A stretch of DNA of 64,000 nucleotides from Auanema rhodensis. Its lineage: Eukaryota; Nematoda; Chromadorea; Rhabditida; Rhabditidae. A program made the translations under genes and the position numbers. Where the stretch lies: contig OZ059898.1 of the NCBI GenBank assembly GCA_964057225.1, positions 10,106,001 through 10,170,000 of the forward strand, given 5' to 3'. Below the pieces are notes generated by a model. That model was not told the DNA's origin, ran no database searches, and saw nothing but the letters and a program-made list of their open reading frames with translations. This document shows, piece by piece, positions 52,570 to 64,000 of the stretch. Position 1 is the first letter of the stretch. Each line of letters begins with the position of its first letter.

Positions 52570-54751
52570 TTCGAAAATGTTAGATTGTTTCCGAAAAATT
52601 ATGAAAAGTCAAGTTCTACTGATTTGAAGAGAATTGTAAGTTTTAGAAAATAATTAAAAATTAGTTCTCTCTACTATTAACTGATTGTCGGCTAAAATAT
52701 GGTAACAGTTTTTATGAAAAGTTTCCATGATTAGGATTAAACAAAGAAAAAAGAATCAAAGAGAAACACTTCTTGTTTACTTACTTGATTATACTACTTG
52801 AAATTCGAAAAAAAGTAAAAAACACATGAGAAAGCGACATAAACAGTTGAACGATTTGAAGAGAATTGTAAGTTTAAGAAAAGATTTAAAGTTTAGCTTT
52901 GTCTACTATTAACTGATTATCGGCTAGAATAAGGTAACAGTTTTTATTGAAAGTTTCCATGATTAAGATTGAACGAAAAAAAGAATTAAAAAGAAACACT
53001 TTTTGTTTACTTACTTGATTATAATACTTGAAATTCCAAAAACAGTAAAATAAAATTGAGAAAGCGACAAAAACAGTTGAACGATTTGAAGAGAATTGTA
53101 AGTTTTAGAAAAGAATTAAAAATTAGTTCTCTCTACTATTAACTGATTGTCGGCTAAAATATGGTAACAGTTTTTATAAAAAGTTTCCATGATTTAGATT
53201 AAACAAAGAAAAAAAATCAAAGAGAAACACTTCTTGTTTACTAATTTGATTATAACACTTGAAATTCCAACAAAAGTAAAGTAAAACTGTTAAAGCGAGT
53301 AAAACTGTTGAACGATTTGAAGACAATTGTAAGTTGAAGAAAAAAATTAAAAATAAGTTCTCTCTACTATTAACTGAATGTCGGCTGAAATAAGGTAACA
53401 GTTTTAATTAAAAGTTTCCATGATTTAGATTAAACAAAGAAAAAAAATCAAAGAGAAACACTTCTTGTTTACTAATTTGATTATAATACTTGAAATTCCA
53501 AAAACAGTAGAATAAAATAGAGAAAGAGACGAAAAAAGTTGAACGATTTGAAGAGAATTGTGAGTTTTAGAAAAGAATTAAAGTTTAGCTTTGTCTACTA
53601 TTAACTGATTATCGGCTGAAATATGGTGACAGTTTTTTTTTAAAAGTTTCCATGATTAAGATTAAACAAAGAAAAAAAATCAAAGAGAAACACTTCTTGT
53701 TTACTTACTTGATTATACTACTTGAAATTCGAAAAAAAGTAAAAAACACATGAGAAAGCGACATAAACAGTTGAACGATTTGAAGAGAATTGTAAGTTTA
53801 AGAAAAGATTTAAAGTTTAGCTTTGTCTACTATTAACTGATTATCGGCTGAAATATGGTGACAGTTTTTTATTAAAAGTTTCCATGATTAAGATTAAACA
53901 AAGAAAAAAAAATCAAAGAGAAACACTTCTTGTTTACTTATTTGATTATAATACTTGAAATTCCAACAAAAGTAAAGTAAAACTGTTAAAGCGAGTAAAA
54001 CTGTTGAACAATTTGAAGACAATTGTAAGTTGAAGAATAAAATTAAAGTTTAGCTCTCTCTACTATTAACTGAATGTCGGCTAAAATATGGTAACAGTTT
54101 TTATTAAAAGTTTCCATGATTAAGATTAAACAAAGAAAAAAAATCAAAGAGAAACACTTCTTGTTTACTAATTTGATTATAACACTTGAAATTCCAACAA
54201 AAGTAAAGTAAAACTGTTAAAGCGAGTAAAACTGTTGAACGATTTGAAGACAATTGTAAGTTGAAGAATAAAATTAAAGTTTAGCTCTCTCTACTATTAA
54301 CTGAATGTCGGCTAAAATATGGTAACAGTTTTTATTAAAAGTTTCCATGATTAAGATTAAACAAAGAAAAAAAATCAAAGAGAAACACTTCTTGTTTACT
54401 AATTTGATTATAACACTTGAAATTCCAACAAAAGTAAAGTAAAACTGTTAAAGCGAGTAAAACTGTTGAACGATTTGAAGACAATTGTAAGTTGAAGAAA
54501 AAAATTAAAGTTTAGCTCTCTCTACTATTAACTGAATGTCGGCTGAAATAAGGTAACAGTTTTTATTAAAAGTTTCCATGATTTAGATTAAACAAAGAAA
54601 AAAATCAAAGAGAAACACTTCTTGTTCACTAATTTGATTATAACACTTGAAAATCCAACAAAAGTAAAATAAAACTGTGAAAGCGGGTAAAACTGTTGAA
54701 CTAAAACAGTCTTTATATAATATAAATGATATATTTTTATAAAAGTGAAGT

Positions 54752-54822
54752 TGCATCGGCCGGGAATCGAACCCGGGTCGCCCGCGTGGCAGGCGAGCAT
54801 TCTACCACTGAACCACCGATGC
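54752..54822 (-). tRNA. tRNA-Gly(GCC), copy 23
   Basis: Consensus sequence, 2253 bp after copy 22 (eight plain monomers). Confidence 0.97.
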
Positions 54823-55385
54823 TTCGAAAATGTTAGATTGTTTCCGAAAAATTATGAAAAGTCAAGTTCTACTGATTTGAAGAAAATTGTAAGTTTTAGA
54901 AAATAATTAAAAATAAGTTCTCTCTACTATTAACTGAATGTCGGCTAAAATATGGTAACAGTTTTTATTAAAAGTTTCCATGATTAAGATTAAACAAAGA
55001 AAAAAAATTAAAGAGAAACACTTCTTGTTTACTAATTTGATTATAACACTTGAAATTCCAACAAAAGTAAAGTAAAACTGTTAAAGCGAGTAAAACTGTT
55101 GAACAATTTGAAGACAATTGTAAGTTGAAGAAAAAAATTAAAGTTTAGCTCTCTCTACTATTAACTGAATGTCGGCTGAAATAAGGTAACAGTTTTTATT
55201 AAAAGTTTCCATGATTTAGATTAAACAAAGAAAAAAAATCAAAGAGAAACACTTCTTGTTCACTAATTTGATTATGACACTTGAAAATCCAACAAAAGTA
55301 AAATAAAACTGTGAAAGCGGGTAAAACTGTTGAACTAAAACAGTCTTTATAAAATATAAATGATATATTTTTATAAAAGTGAAGT

Positions 55386-55456
55386 TGCATCGGCCGGGAA
55401 TCGAACCCGGGTCGCCCGCGTGGCAGGCGAGCATTCTACCACTGAACCACCGATGC
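55386..55456 (-). tRNA. tRNA-Gly(GCC), copy 24
   Basis: Consensus sequence, 634 bp after copy 23. Confidence 0.97.
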
Positions 55457-56252
55457 TTCGAAAATGTTAGATTGTTTCCGAAAAATTATGAAAAGTCAAG
55501 TTCTACTGATTTGAAGAAAATTGTAAGTTTTAGAAAATAATTAAAAATAAGTTCTCTCTACTATTAACTGATTGTCGGCTAAAATATGGTAACAGTTTTT
55601 ATGAAAAGTTTCCATGATTAGGATTAAACAAAAAAAAAGAATTAAAAAGAAACACTTCTTGTTTACTTACTTGATTATACTACTTGAAATTCGAAAAAAA
55701 GTAAAAAACACATGAGAAAGCGACATAAACAGTTGAACGATTTGAAGAGAATTGTAAGTTTAAGAAAAGATTTAAAGTTTAGCTTTGTCTACTATTAACT
55801 GATTATCGGCTGAAATATGGTGACAGTTTTTTATTAAAAGTTTCCATGATTAAGATTAAACAAAGAAAAAAAAATCAAAGAGAAACACTTCTTGTTTACT
55901 TATTTGATTATAACACTTGAAATTCCAACAAAAGTAAAGTAAAACTGTTAAAGCGAGTAAAACTGTTGAACGATTTGAAGACAATTGTAAGTTGAAGAAA
56001 AAAATTAAAGTTTAGCTCTCTCTACTATTAACTGAATGTCGGCTGAAATAAGGTAACAGTTTTTATTAAAAGTTTCCATGATTTAGATTAAACAAAGAAA
56101 AAAAATCAAAGAGAAACACTTCTTGTTTACTAATTTGATTATAACACTTGAAAATCCAACAAAAGTAAAATAAAACTGTGAAAGCGGGTAAAACTGTTGA
56201 ACTAAAACAGTCTTTATAAAATATAAATGATATATTTTTATAAAAGTGAAGT

Positions 56253-56323
56253 TGCATCGGCCGGGAATCGAACCCGGGTCGCCCGCGTGGCAGGCGAGCA
56301 TTCTACCACTGAACCACCGATGC
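56253..56323 (-). tRNA. tRNA-Gly(GCC), copy 25
   Basis: Consensus sequence, 867 bp after copy 24. Confidence 0.97.
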
Positions 56324-56889
56324 TTCGAAAATGTTAGATTGTTTCCGAAAAATTATGAAAAGTCAAGTTCTACTGATTTGAAGAGAATTGTAAGTTTTAG
56401 AAAATAATTAAAAATTAGTTCTCTCTACTATTAACTGATTGTCGGCTAAAATATGGTAACAGTTTTTATGAAAAGTTTCCATGATTAGGATTAAACAAAG
56501 AAAAAAGAATCAAAGAGAAACACTTCTTGTTTACTTATTTGATTATAATACTTGAAATTCCGAAAACAGTAGAATAAAATGAAGAAAGCGACAAAAACAG
56601 TTGAACGATTTGAAGAGAATTGTAAGTTTAAGAAAAGATTTAAAGTTTAGCTTTGTCTACTATTAACTGATTATCGGCTGAAATATGGTGACAGTTTTTT
56701 ATTAAAAGTTTCCATGATTAAGATTAAACAAAGAAAAAAAAATCAAAGAGAAACACTTCTTGTTTACTTATTTGATTATAACACTTGAAAATCCAACAAA
56801 AGTAAAATAAAACTGTGAAAGCGGGTAAAACTGTTGAACTAAAACAGTCTTTATAAAATATAAACGATATATTTTTATAAAAGTGAAGT

Positions 56890-56960
56890 TGCATCGGCCG
56901 GGAATCGAACCCGGGTCGCCCGCGTGGCAGGCGAGCATTCTACCACTGAACCACCGATGC
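56890..56960 (-). tRNA. tRNA-Gly(GCC), copy 26
   Basis: Consensus sequence, 637 bp after copy 25. The 3' flank has AAACGATAT in place of AAATGATAT. Confidence 0.97.
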
Positions 56961-57985
56961 TTCGAAAATGTTAGATTGTTTCCGAAAAATTATGAAAAGT
57001 CAAGTTCTACTGATTTGAAGAGAATTGTAAGTTTTAGAAAATAATTAAAAATTAGTTCTCTCTACTATTAACTGATTGTCGGCTAAAATATGGTAACAGT
57101 TTTTATAAAAAGTTTCCATGATTAGGATTAAACAAAAAAAAGAATTAAAGAGAAACACTTTTTGTTTACTTATTTGATTATAATACTTGAAATTCCAAAA
57201 ACAGTAGAATAAAATTGAGAAATCGACAAAAACAGTTGAACGATTTGAAGAGAATTGTAAGTTTTAGAAAAGAACTAAAGTTCAGCTATCTCTACTATTA
57301 ACTGACTATCGGCTAGAATAAGGTAACAGTTTTTATTGAAAGTTTCCATGATTAAGATTGAACAAAAAAAAGAATTAAAAAGAAACACTTTTTGTTTACT
57401 TACTTGATTATAATACTTGAAATTCCAAAAACAGTAAAATAAAATTGAGAAAGCGACAAAAACAGTTGAACGATTTGAAGACAATGGTAAGTTTAAGAAA
57501 AGAATTAAAGTTTAGCTTTGTCTACTATTAACTGATTATCGGCTGAAATATGGTGACATTTTTTTTTTAAAAGTTTCCATGATTAGGATTAAACAAAAAA
57601 AAGAATTAAAGAGAAACACTTTTTGTTTACTTATTTGATTATAATACTTGAAATTCCAAAAACAGTAGAATAAAATTGAGAAATCGACAAAAACAGTTGA
57701 ACGATTTGAAGACAATTGTAAGTTTAAGAAAAGAATTAAAGTTTAGCTTTGTCTACTATTAACTGATTATCGGCTGAAATATGGTGACAGTTTTTTTTTA
57801 AAAATTTCCATGATTAAGATTAAACAAAGAAAAAAAAATCAAAGAGAAACACTTCTTGTTTACTTATTTGATTATAACACTTGAAAATCCAACAAAAGTA
57901 AAGTAAAACTGTTAAAGCGAGTAAAACTGTTGAACTAAAACAGTCTTTATAAAATATAAATGATATATTTTTATAAAAGTGAAGT

Positions 57986-58056
57986 TGCATCGGCCGGGAA
58001 TCGAACCCGGGTCGCCCGCGTGGCAGGCGAGCATTCTACCACTGAACCACCGATGC
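57986..58056 (-). tRNA. tRNA-Gly(GCC), copy 27
   Basis: Consensus sequence, 1096 bp after copy 26. Confidence 0.97.
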
Positions 58057-59081
58057 TTCGAAAATGTTAGATTGTTTCCGAAAAATTATGAAAAGTCAAG
58101 TTCTACTGATTTGAAGAGAATTGTAAGTTTTAGAAAATAATTAAAAATTAGTTCTCTCTACTATTAACTGATTGTCGGCTAAAATATGGTAACAGTTTTT
58201 ATAAAAAGTTTCCATGATTAGGATTAAACAAAAAAAAGAATTAAAGAGAAACACTTTTTGTTTACTTATTTGATTATAATACTTGAAATTCCAAAAACAG
58301 TAGAATAAAATTGAGAAATCGACAAAAACAGTTGAACGATTTGAAGAGAATTGTAAGTTTTAGAAAAGAATTAAAGTTCAGCTATCTCTACTATTAACTG
58401 ACTATCGGCTAGAATAAGGTAACAGTTTTTATTGAAAGTTTCCATAATTAAGATTGAACAAAAAAAAGAATTAAAAAGAAACACTTTTTGTTTACTTACT
58501 TGATTATAATACTTGAAATTCCAAAAACAGTAAAATAAAATTAAGAAAGCGACAAAAACAGTTGAACGATTTGAAGACAATGGTAAGTTTAAGAAAAGAA
58601 TTAAAGTTTAGCTTTGTCTACTATTAACTGATTATCGGCTGAAATATGGTGACAGTTTTTTTTTAAAAATTTCCATGATTAAGATTAAACAAAGAAAAAA
58701 AAATCAAAGAGAAACACTTCTTGTTTACTTATTTGATTATAACACTTGAAATTCCAACAAAAGTAAAGTAAAACTGTTAAAGCGAGTAAAACTGTTGAAC
58801 GATTTGAAGACAATTGTAAGTTGAAGAAAAAAATTAAAAATAAGTTCTCTCTACTATTAACTGAATGTCGGCTGAAATAAGGTAACAGTTTTTATTAAAA
58901 GTTTTCATGATTTAGATTAAACAAAGAAAAAAAATCAAAGAGAAACACTTCTTGTTTACTAATTTGATTATAACACTTGAAAATCCAACAAAAGTAAAAT
59001 AAAACTGTGAAAGCGGGTAAAACTGTTGAACTAAAACAGTCTTTATAAAATATAAATGATATATTTTTATAAAAGTGAAGT

Positions 59082-59152
59082 TGCATCGGCCGGGAATCGA
59101 ACCCGGGTCGCCCGCGTGGCAGGCGAGCATTCTACCACTGAACCACCGATGC
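59082..59152 (-). tRNA. tRNA-Gly(GCC), copy 28
   Basis: Consensus sequence, 1096 bp after copy 27. Confidence 0.97.
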
Positions 59153-60409
59153 TTCGAAAATGTTAGATTGTTTCCGAAAAATTATGAAAAGTCAAGTTCT
59201 ACTGATTTGAAGAGAATTGTAAGTTTTAGAAAATAATTAAAAATTAGTTCTCTCTACTATTAACTGATTGTCGGCTAAAATATGGTAACAGTTTTTATAA
59301 AAAGTTTCCATGATTAGGATTAAACAAAAAAAAGAATTAAAGAGAAACACTTTTTGTTTACTTATTTGATTATAATACTTGAAATTCCAAAAACAGTAGA
59401 ATAAAATTGAGAAATCGACAAAAACAGTTGAACGATTTGAAGAGAATTGTAAGTTTTAGAAAAGAACTAAAGTTCAGCTATCTCTACTATTAACTGACTA
59501 TCGGCTAGAATAAGGTAACAGTTTTTATTGAAAGTTTCCATGATTAAGATTGAACAAAAAAAAGAATTAAAAAGAAACACTTTTTGTTTACTTACTTGAT
59601 TATAATACTTGAAATTCCAAAAACAGTAAAATAAAATTGAGAAAGCGACAAAAACAGTTGAACGATTTGAAGACAATGGTAAGTTTAAGAAAAGAATTAA
59701 AGTTTAGCTTTGTCTACTATTAACTGATTATCGGCTGAAATATGGTGACATTTTTTTTTTAAAAGTTTCCATGATTAGGATTAAACAAAAAAAAGAATTA
59801 AAGAGAAACACTTTTTGTTTACTTATTTGATTATAATACTTGAAATTCCAAAAACAGTAGAATAAAATTGAGAAATCGACAAAAACAGTTGAACGATTTG
59901 AAGACAATTGTAAGTTTAAGAAAAGAATTAAAGTTTAGCTTTGTCTACTATTAACTGATTATCGGCTGAAATATGGTGACAGTTTTTTTTTTAAAAATTT
60001 CCATGATTAAGATTAAACAAAGAAAAAAAAATCAAAGAGAAACACTTCTTGTTTACTTATTTGATTATAACACTTGAAATTCCAACAAAAGTAAAGTAAA
60101 ACTGTTAAAGCGAGTAAAACTGTTGAACGATTTGAAGACAATTGTAAGTTGAAGAAAAAAATTAAAAATAAGTTCTCTCTACTATTAACTGAATGTCGGC
60201 TGAAATAAGGTAACAGTTTTTATTAAAAGTTTTCATGATTTAGATTAAACAAAGAAAAAAAATCAAAGAGAAACACTTCTTGTTTACTAATTTGATTATA
60301 ACACTTGAAAATCCAACAAAAGTAAAATAAAACTGTGAAAGCGGGTAAAACTGTTGAACTAAAACAGTCTTTATAAAATATAAATGATATATTTTTATAA
60401 AAGTGAAGT

Positions 60410-60480
60410 TGCATCGGCCGGGAATCGAACCCGGGTCGCCCGCGTGGCAGGCGAGCATTCTACCACTGAACCACCGATGC
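60410..60480 (-). tRNA. tRNA-Gly(GCC), copy 29
   Basis: Consensus sequence, 1328 bp after copy 28. Confidence 0.97.
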
Positions 60481-61271
60481 TTCGAAAATGTTAGATTGTT
60501 TCCGAAAAATTATGAAAAGTCAAGTTCTACTGATTTGAAGAGAATTGTAAGTTTTAGAAAATAATTAAAAATTAGTTCTCTCTACTATTAACTGATTGTC
60601 GGCTAAAATATGGTAACAGTTTTTATAAAAAGTTTCCATGATTAGGATTAAACAAAAAAAAGAATTAAAGAGAAACACTTTTTGTTTACTTATTTGATTA
60701 TAATACTTGAAATTCCAAAAACAGTAGAATAAAATTGAGAAATCGACAAAAACAGTTGAACGATTTGAAGAGAATTGTAAGTTTTAGAAAAGAATTAAAG
60801 TTCAGCTATCTCTACTATTAACTGACTATCGGCTAGAATAAGGTAACAGTTTTTATTGAAAGTTTCCATGATTAAGATTGAACAAAAAAAAAATTAGAGA
60901 GAAACACTTCTTGTTTACTTACTTGATTATAATACTTGAAATTCCAAAAACAGTAAAGTAAAACTGTTAAAGCGAGTAAAACTGTTGAACAATTTGAAGA
61001 CAATTGTAAGTTGAAAAAAAAAATTAAAGTTTAGCTCTCTCTACTATTAACTGAATGTCGGCTAAAATATGATAACAGTTTTTATTAAAAGTTTCCATGA
61101 TTAAGATTAAACAAAGAAAAAAAATCAAAGAGAAACACTTCTTGTTTACTAATTTGATTATAACACTTGAAATTCCAACAAAAGTAAAATAAAACTGTGA
61201 AAGCGGGTGAAACTGTTGAACTAAAACAGTCTTTATAAAATATAAATGATATTTTTTTATAAAAGTGAAGT

Positions 61272-61343
61272 TGCATCGGCCGGGAATCAAAACCCGGGTC
61301 GCCCGCGTGGCAGGCGAGCATTCTACCACTGAACCACCGATGC
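61272..61343 (-). pseudogene. tRNA-Gly(GCC) pseudogene, copy 30
   Basis: 72 nt. A 1-nt insertion and a substitution change the T-loop from GGTTCGATTCC to GGTTTTGATTCC, destroying the B box and the invariant TTCGA and creating an internal T4, itself a Pol III terminator. The acceptor and anticodon arms are intact. 862 bp after copy 29. Confidence 0.85.
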
Positions 61344-62138
61344 TTCGAAAATGTTAGATTGTTTCCGAAAAATTATGAAAAGTCAAGTTCTACTGATTTG
61401 AAGAGAATTGTAAGTTTTAGAAAATAATTAAAAATAAGTTCTCTCTACTATTAACTGATTGTCGGCTAAAATATGGTAACAGTTTTTTTAAAAAGTTTCC
61501 ATGATTAGGATTAAACAAAAAAAAGAATTAAAAAGAAACACTTCTTGTTTACTTACTTGATTATACTACTTGAAATTCGAAAAAAAGTAAAAAACAATTG
61601 AGAAAGCGACATAAACAGTTGAACGATTTGAAGAGAATTGTAAGTTTAAGAAAAGAATTAAAGTTTAGCTTTGTCTACTATTAACTGATTATCGGCTGAA
61701 ATATGGTGACAGTTTTTTATTAAAAGTTTCCATGATTAAGATTAAACAAAGAAGAAAAAATCAAAGAGAGACACTTGTTGTTTACTTATTTGATTATAAT
61801 ACTTGAAATTCCAAAAACAGTAGAATAAAACTGTTAAAGCGAGTAAAACTGTTGAACGATTTCAAGACAATTGTAAGTTGAAGAAAAAAATTAAAGTTTA
61901 GCTCTCTCTACTATTAACTGAATGTCGGCTGAAATAAGGTAACAGTTTTTATTAAAAGTTTCCATGATTTAGATTAAACAAAGAAAAAAAATCAAAGAGA
62001 AACACTTCTTGTTTACTAATTTGATTATAACACTTGAAAATCCAACAAAAGTAAAATAAAACTGTGAAAGCGGGTAAAACTGTTGAACTAAAACAGTCTT
62101 TTTAAAATATAAATGATATATTTTTATAAAAGTGAAGT

Positions 62139-62209
62139 TGCATCGGCCGGGAATCGAACCCGGGTCGCCCGCGTGGCAGGCGAGCATTCTACCACTGAAC
62201 CACCGATGC
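62139..62209 (-). tRNA. tRNA-Gly(GCC), copy 31
   Basis: Consensus sequence, 867 bp after copy 30. Confidence 0.97.
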
Positions 62210-62772
62210 TTCGAAAATGTTAGATTGTTTCCGAAAAATTATGAAAAGTCAAGTTCTACTGATTTGAAGAGAATTGTAAGTTTTAGAAAAGAATTAAAGT
62301 TCAGCTATCTCTACTATTAACTGATTATCGGCTAAAATAAGGTAACAGTTTTTATTGAAAGTTTCCATGATTAAGATTAAACAAAGAAAAAAAATCAAAG
62401 AGAAACACTTCTTGTTTACTTATTTGATTATAATACTTGAAATTCCAAAAACAGTAAAATAAAATTGAAAAAGCGACAAAAACAGTTGAACGATTTGAAG
62501 ACAATTGTAAGTTGAAGTATAAAATTAAAGTTTAGCTCTCTCTACTATTAACTGAATGTCGGCTAAAATATGGTAACAGTTTTTATTAAAAGTTCCCATG
62601 ATTAAGATTAAACAAAGAAAAAAAATCAAAGAGAAACACTTCTTGTTTACTTATTTGATTATAATACTTGAAATTCCAAAAACAGTAAAATAAAACTGTG
62701 AAAGCGGGTAAAACTGTTGAACTAAAACAGTCTTTATAAAATATAAATGATATTTTTTTATAAAAGTGAAGT

Positions 62773-62843
62773 TGCATCGGCCGGGAATCGAACCCGGGTC
62801 GCCCGCGTGGCAGGCGAGCATTCTACCACTGAACCACCGATGC
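62773..62843 (-). tRNA. tRNA-Gly(GCC), copy 32
   Basis: Consensus sequence, 634 bp after copy 31. Confidence 0.97.
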
Positions 62844-63635
62844 TTCGAAAATGTTAGATTGTTTCCGAAAAATTATGAAAAGTCAAGTTCTACTGATTTG
62901 AAGAGAATTGTAAGTTTTAGAAAATAATTAAAAATTAGTTCTCTCTACTATTAACTGATTGTCGGCTAAAATATGGTAACAGTTTTTATAAAAAGTTTCC
63001 ATGATTGAGATTAAACAAAAAAAAGAATTAAAGAGAAACACTTCTTGTTTACTTACTTGATTATACTACTTGAAATTCGAAAAAAAGTAAAAAACAATTG
63101 AGAAAGCGACATAAACAGTTGAACGATTTGAAGAGAATTGTAAGTTTAAGAAAAGATTTAAAGTTTAGCTTTGTCTACTATTAACTGATTATCGGCTAAA
63201 ATAAGGTAACAGTTTTTATTGAAAGTTTCCATGATTAAGATTAAACAAAGAAAAAAATCAAAGAGAAACACTTCTTGTTTACTTACTTGATTATAATACT
63301 TGAAATTCCAAAAACAGTAAAATAAAATTGAAAAAGCGACAAAAACAGTTGAACGATTTGAAGACAATTGTAAGTTGAAGAATAAAATTAAAGTTCAGCT
63401 CTCTCTACTATTAACTGAATGTCGGCTAAAATATGGTATCAGTTTTTATTAAAAGTTTCCATGATTAAGATTAAACAAAGAAAAAAAATCAAAGAGAAAC
63501 ACTTCTTGTTTACTAATTTGATTATAACACTTGAAAATCCAACAAAAGTAAAATAAAACTGTGAAAGCGGGTAAAACTGTTGAACTAAAACAGTCTTTAT
63601 AAAATATAAATGCTATATTTTTATAAAAGTGAAGT

Positions 63636-63706
63636 TGCATCGGCCGGGAATCGAACCCGGGTCGCCCGCGTGGCAGGCGAGCATTCTACCACTGAACCAC
63701 CGATGC
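63636..63706 (-). tRNA. tRNA-Gly(GCC), copy 33
   Basis: Consensus sequence, 863 bp after copy 32. The array continues to the window edge. Confidence 0.97.
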
Positions 63707-64000
63707 TTCGAAAATGTTAGATTGTTTTCGAAAAATTATGAAAAGTCAAGTTCTACTGATTTGAAGAGAATTGTAAGTTTTAGAAAATAATTAAAAATTA
63801 GTTCTCTCTACTATTAACTGATTGTCGGCTAAAATATGGTAACAGTTTTTATAAAAAGTTTCCATGATTGAGATTAAACAAAAAAAAGAATTAAAGAGAA
63901 ACACTTCTTGTTTACTTACTTGATTATACTACTTGAAATTCGAAAAAAAGTAAAAAACAATTGAGAAATCGACAAAAACAGTTGAACGATTTGAAGAGAA

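Larger units (their letters stand above)
46656..64000. repeat. ~231-bp satellite with tRNA-Gly genes, block 4
   Basis: Satellite continues to the window edge, interrupted only by duplicated E4 leader and LTR (47643-48219). Fourteen tRNA-bearing units start at 49613. The first 3 kb has no tRNA and includes truncated monomers (about 47205-47310 and 48769-48874), where ~62-bp stubs ending in AAAGCGAGTAAAACTG repeat. From 53200 to 54750 eight plain monomers run without a tRNA, the longest such gap. Near-identical ~1.1-kb and ~1.3-kb blocks recur around 56990-60500, so recent block amplification is likely. Confidence 0.95.

Noticed and set aside
5325..63640. Dozens of recurring 62-107-codon frames, such as those with MLACHAGDPGSIPGRC or MQLHFYKNISFIFY
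   Set aside because: They read across the tRNA-Gly gene and its satellite flank, varying with small satellite indels. The Cys/Gly/Pro part is the tRNA itself translated, so they are not protein genes.

Overview
The window looks like a stretch of metazoan, most likely invertebrate, repeat DNA. It is AT-rich and has Pol III tRNA genes with internal A and B boxes. It also holds Ty3/gypsy-type LTR elements with 4-bp target duplications, and one candidate gene with a 44-bp GT..AG intron and an AATAAA signal. I cannot fix the phylum; the short intron and the long single-frame gypsy polyproteins would fit a nematode or an arthropod. I see no convincing single-copy host gene.

The background is a satellite of ~231-bp monomers. 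Embedded in it, always on the minus strand, are 33 copies of a 71-nt tRNA-Gly(GCC) gene. Each tRNA sits in a ~403-bp extended monomer. Consecutive tRNA starts are separated by close to 403 + n x 231 bp. Most copies are identical; six deviate, including one with anticodon ACC and one broken in the T-loop.

Four LTR retroelements interrupt the satellite. E1 (1-2932, minus, cut by the window edge) has the start of Gag, an antisense two-exon candidate gene in its leader, a PBS and its 5' LTR. E2 (13731-17883, minus) is a 4.15-kb element with no pol, carrying unknown ORFs. E3 (22645-35213, plus) is 12.6 kb with LTRs identical by eye, but an internal inversion plus a 953-bp duplication splits its coding region in two. 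E4 (36561-46655, minus) is 10.1 kb with LTRs identical by eye and one uninterrupted 2,581-codon frame. A 1,564-bp tandem duplication (46079-47642 and 47643-49206) copied the 5' LTR of E4 and adjoining satellite.

The most striking feature is the gene order of E3 and E4. An envelope-like glycoprotein (internal signal segment, Cys-rich ectodomain, furin-type site, C-terminal membrane anchor) lies between Gag and protease-RT-RNase H-integrase, in the same reading frame. In E4 nothing interrupts it. This is not the usual gag-pol-env order. The polyprotein could work topologically, with Gag and Pol on the cytosolic side and the glycoprotein in the lumen. E2 and E4 inserted 62 and 50 bp upstream of a tRNA-Gly 5' end, and the flank of E1 suggests the same, which hints at Pol III-directed integration. 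Subtracting E2 and E3 (plus TSD) restores the tRNA spacing to 866 and 1558 bp, exactly on the lattice.
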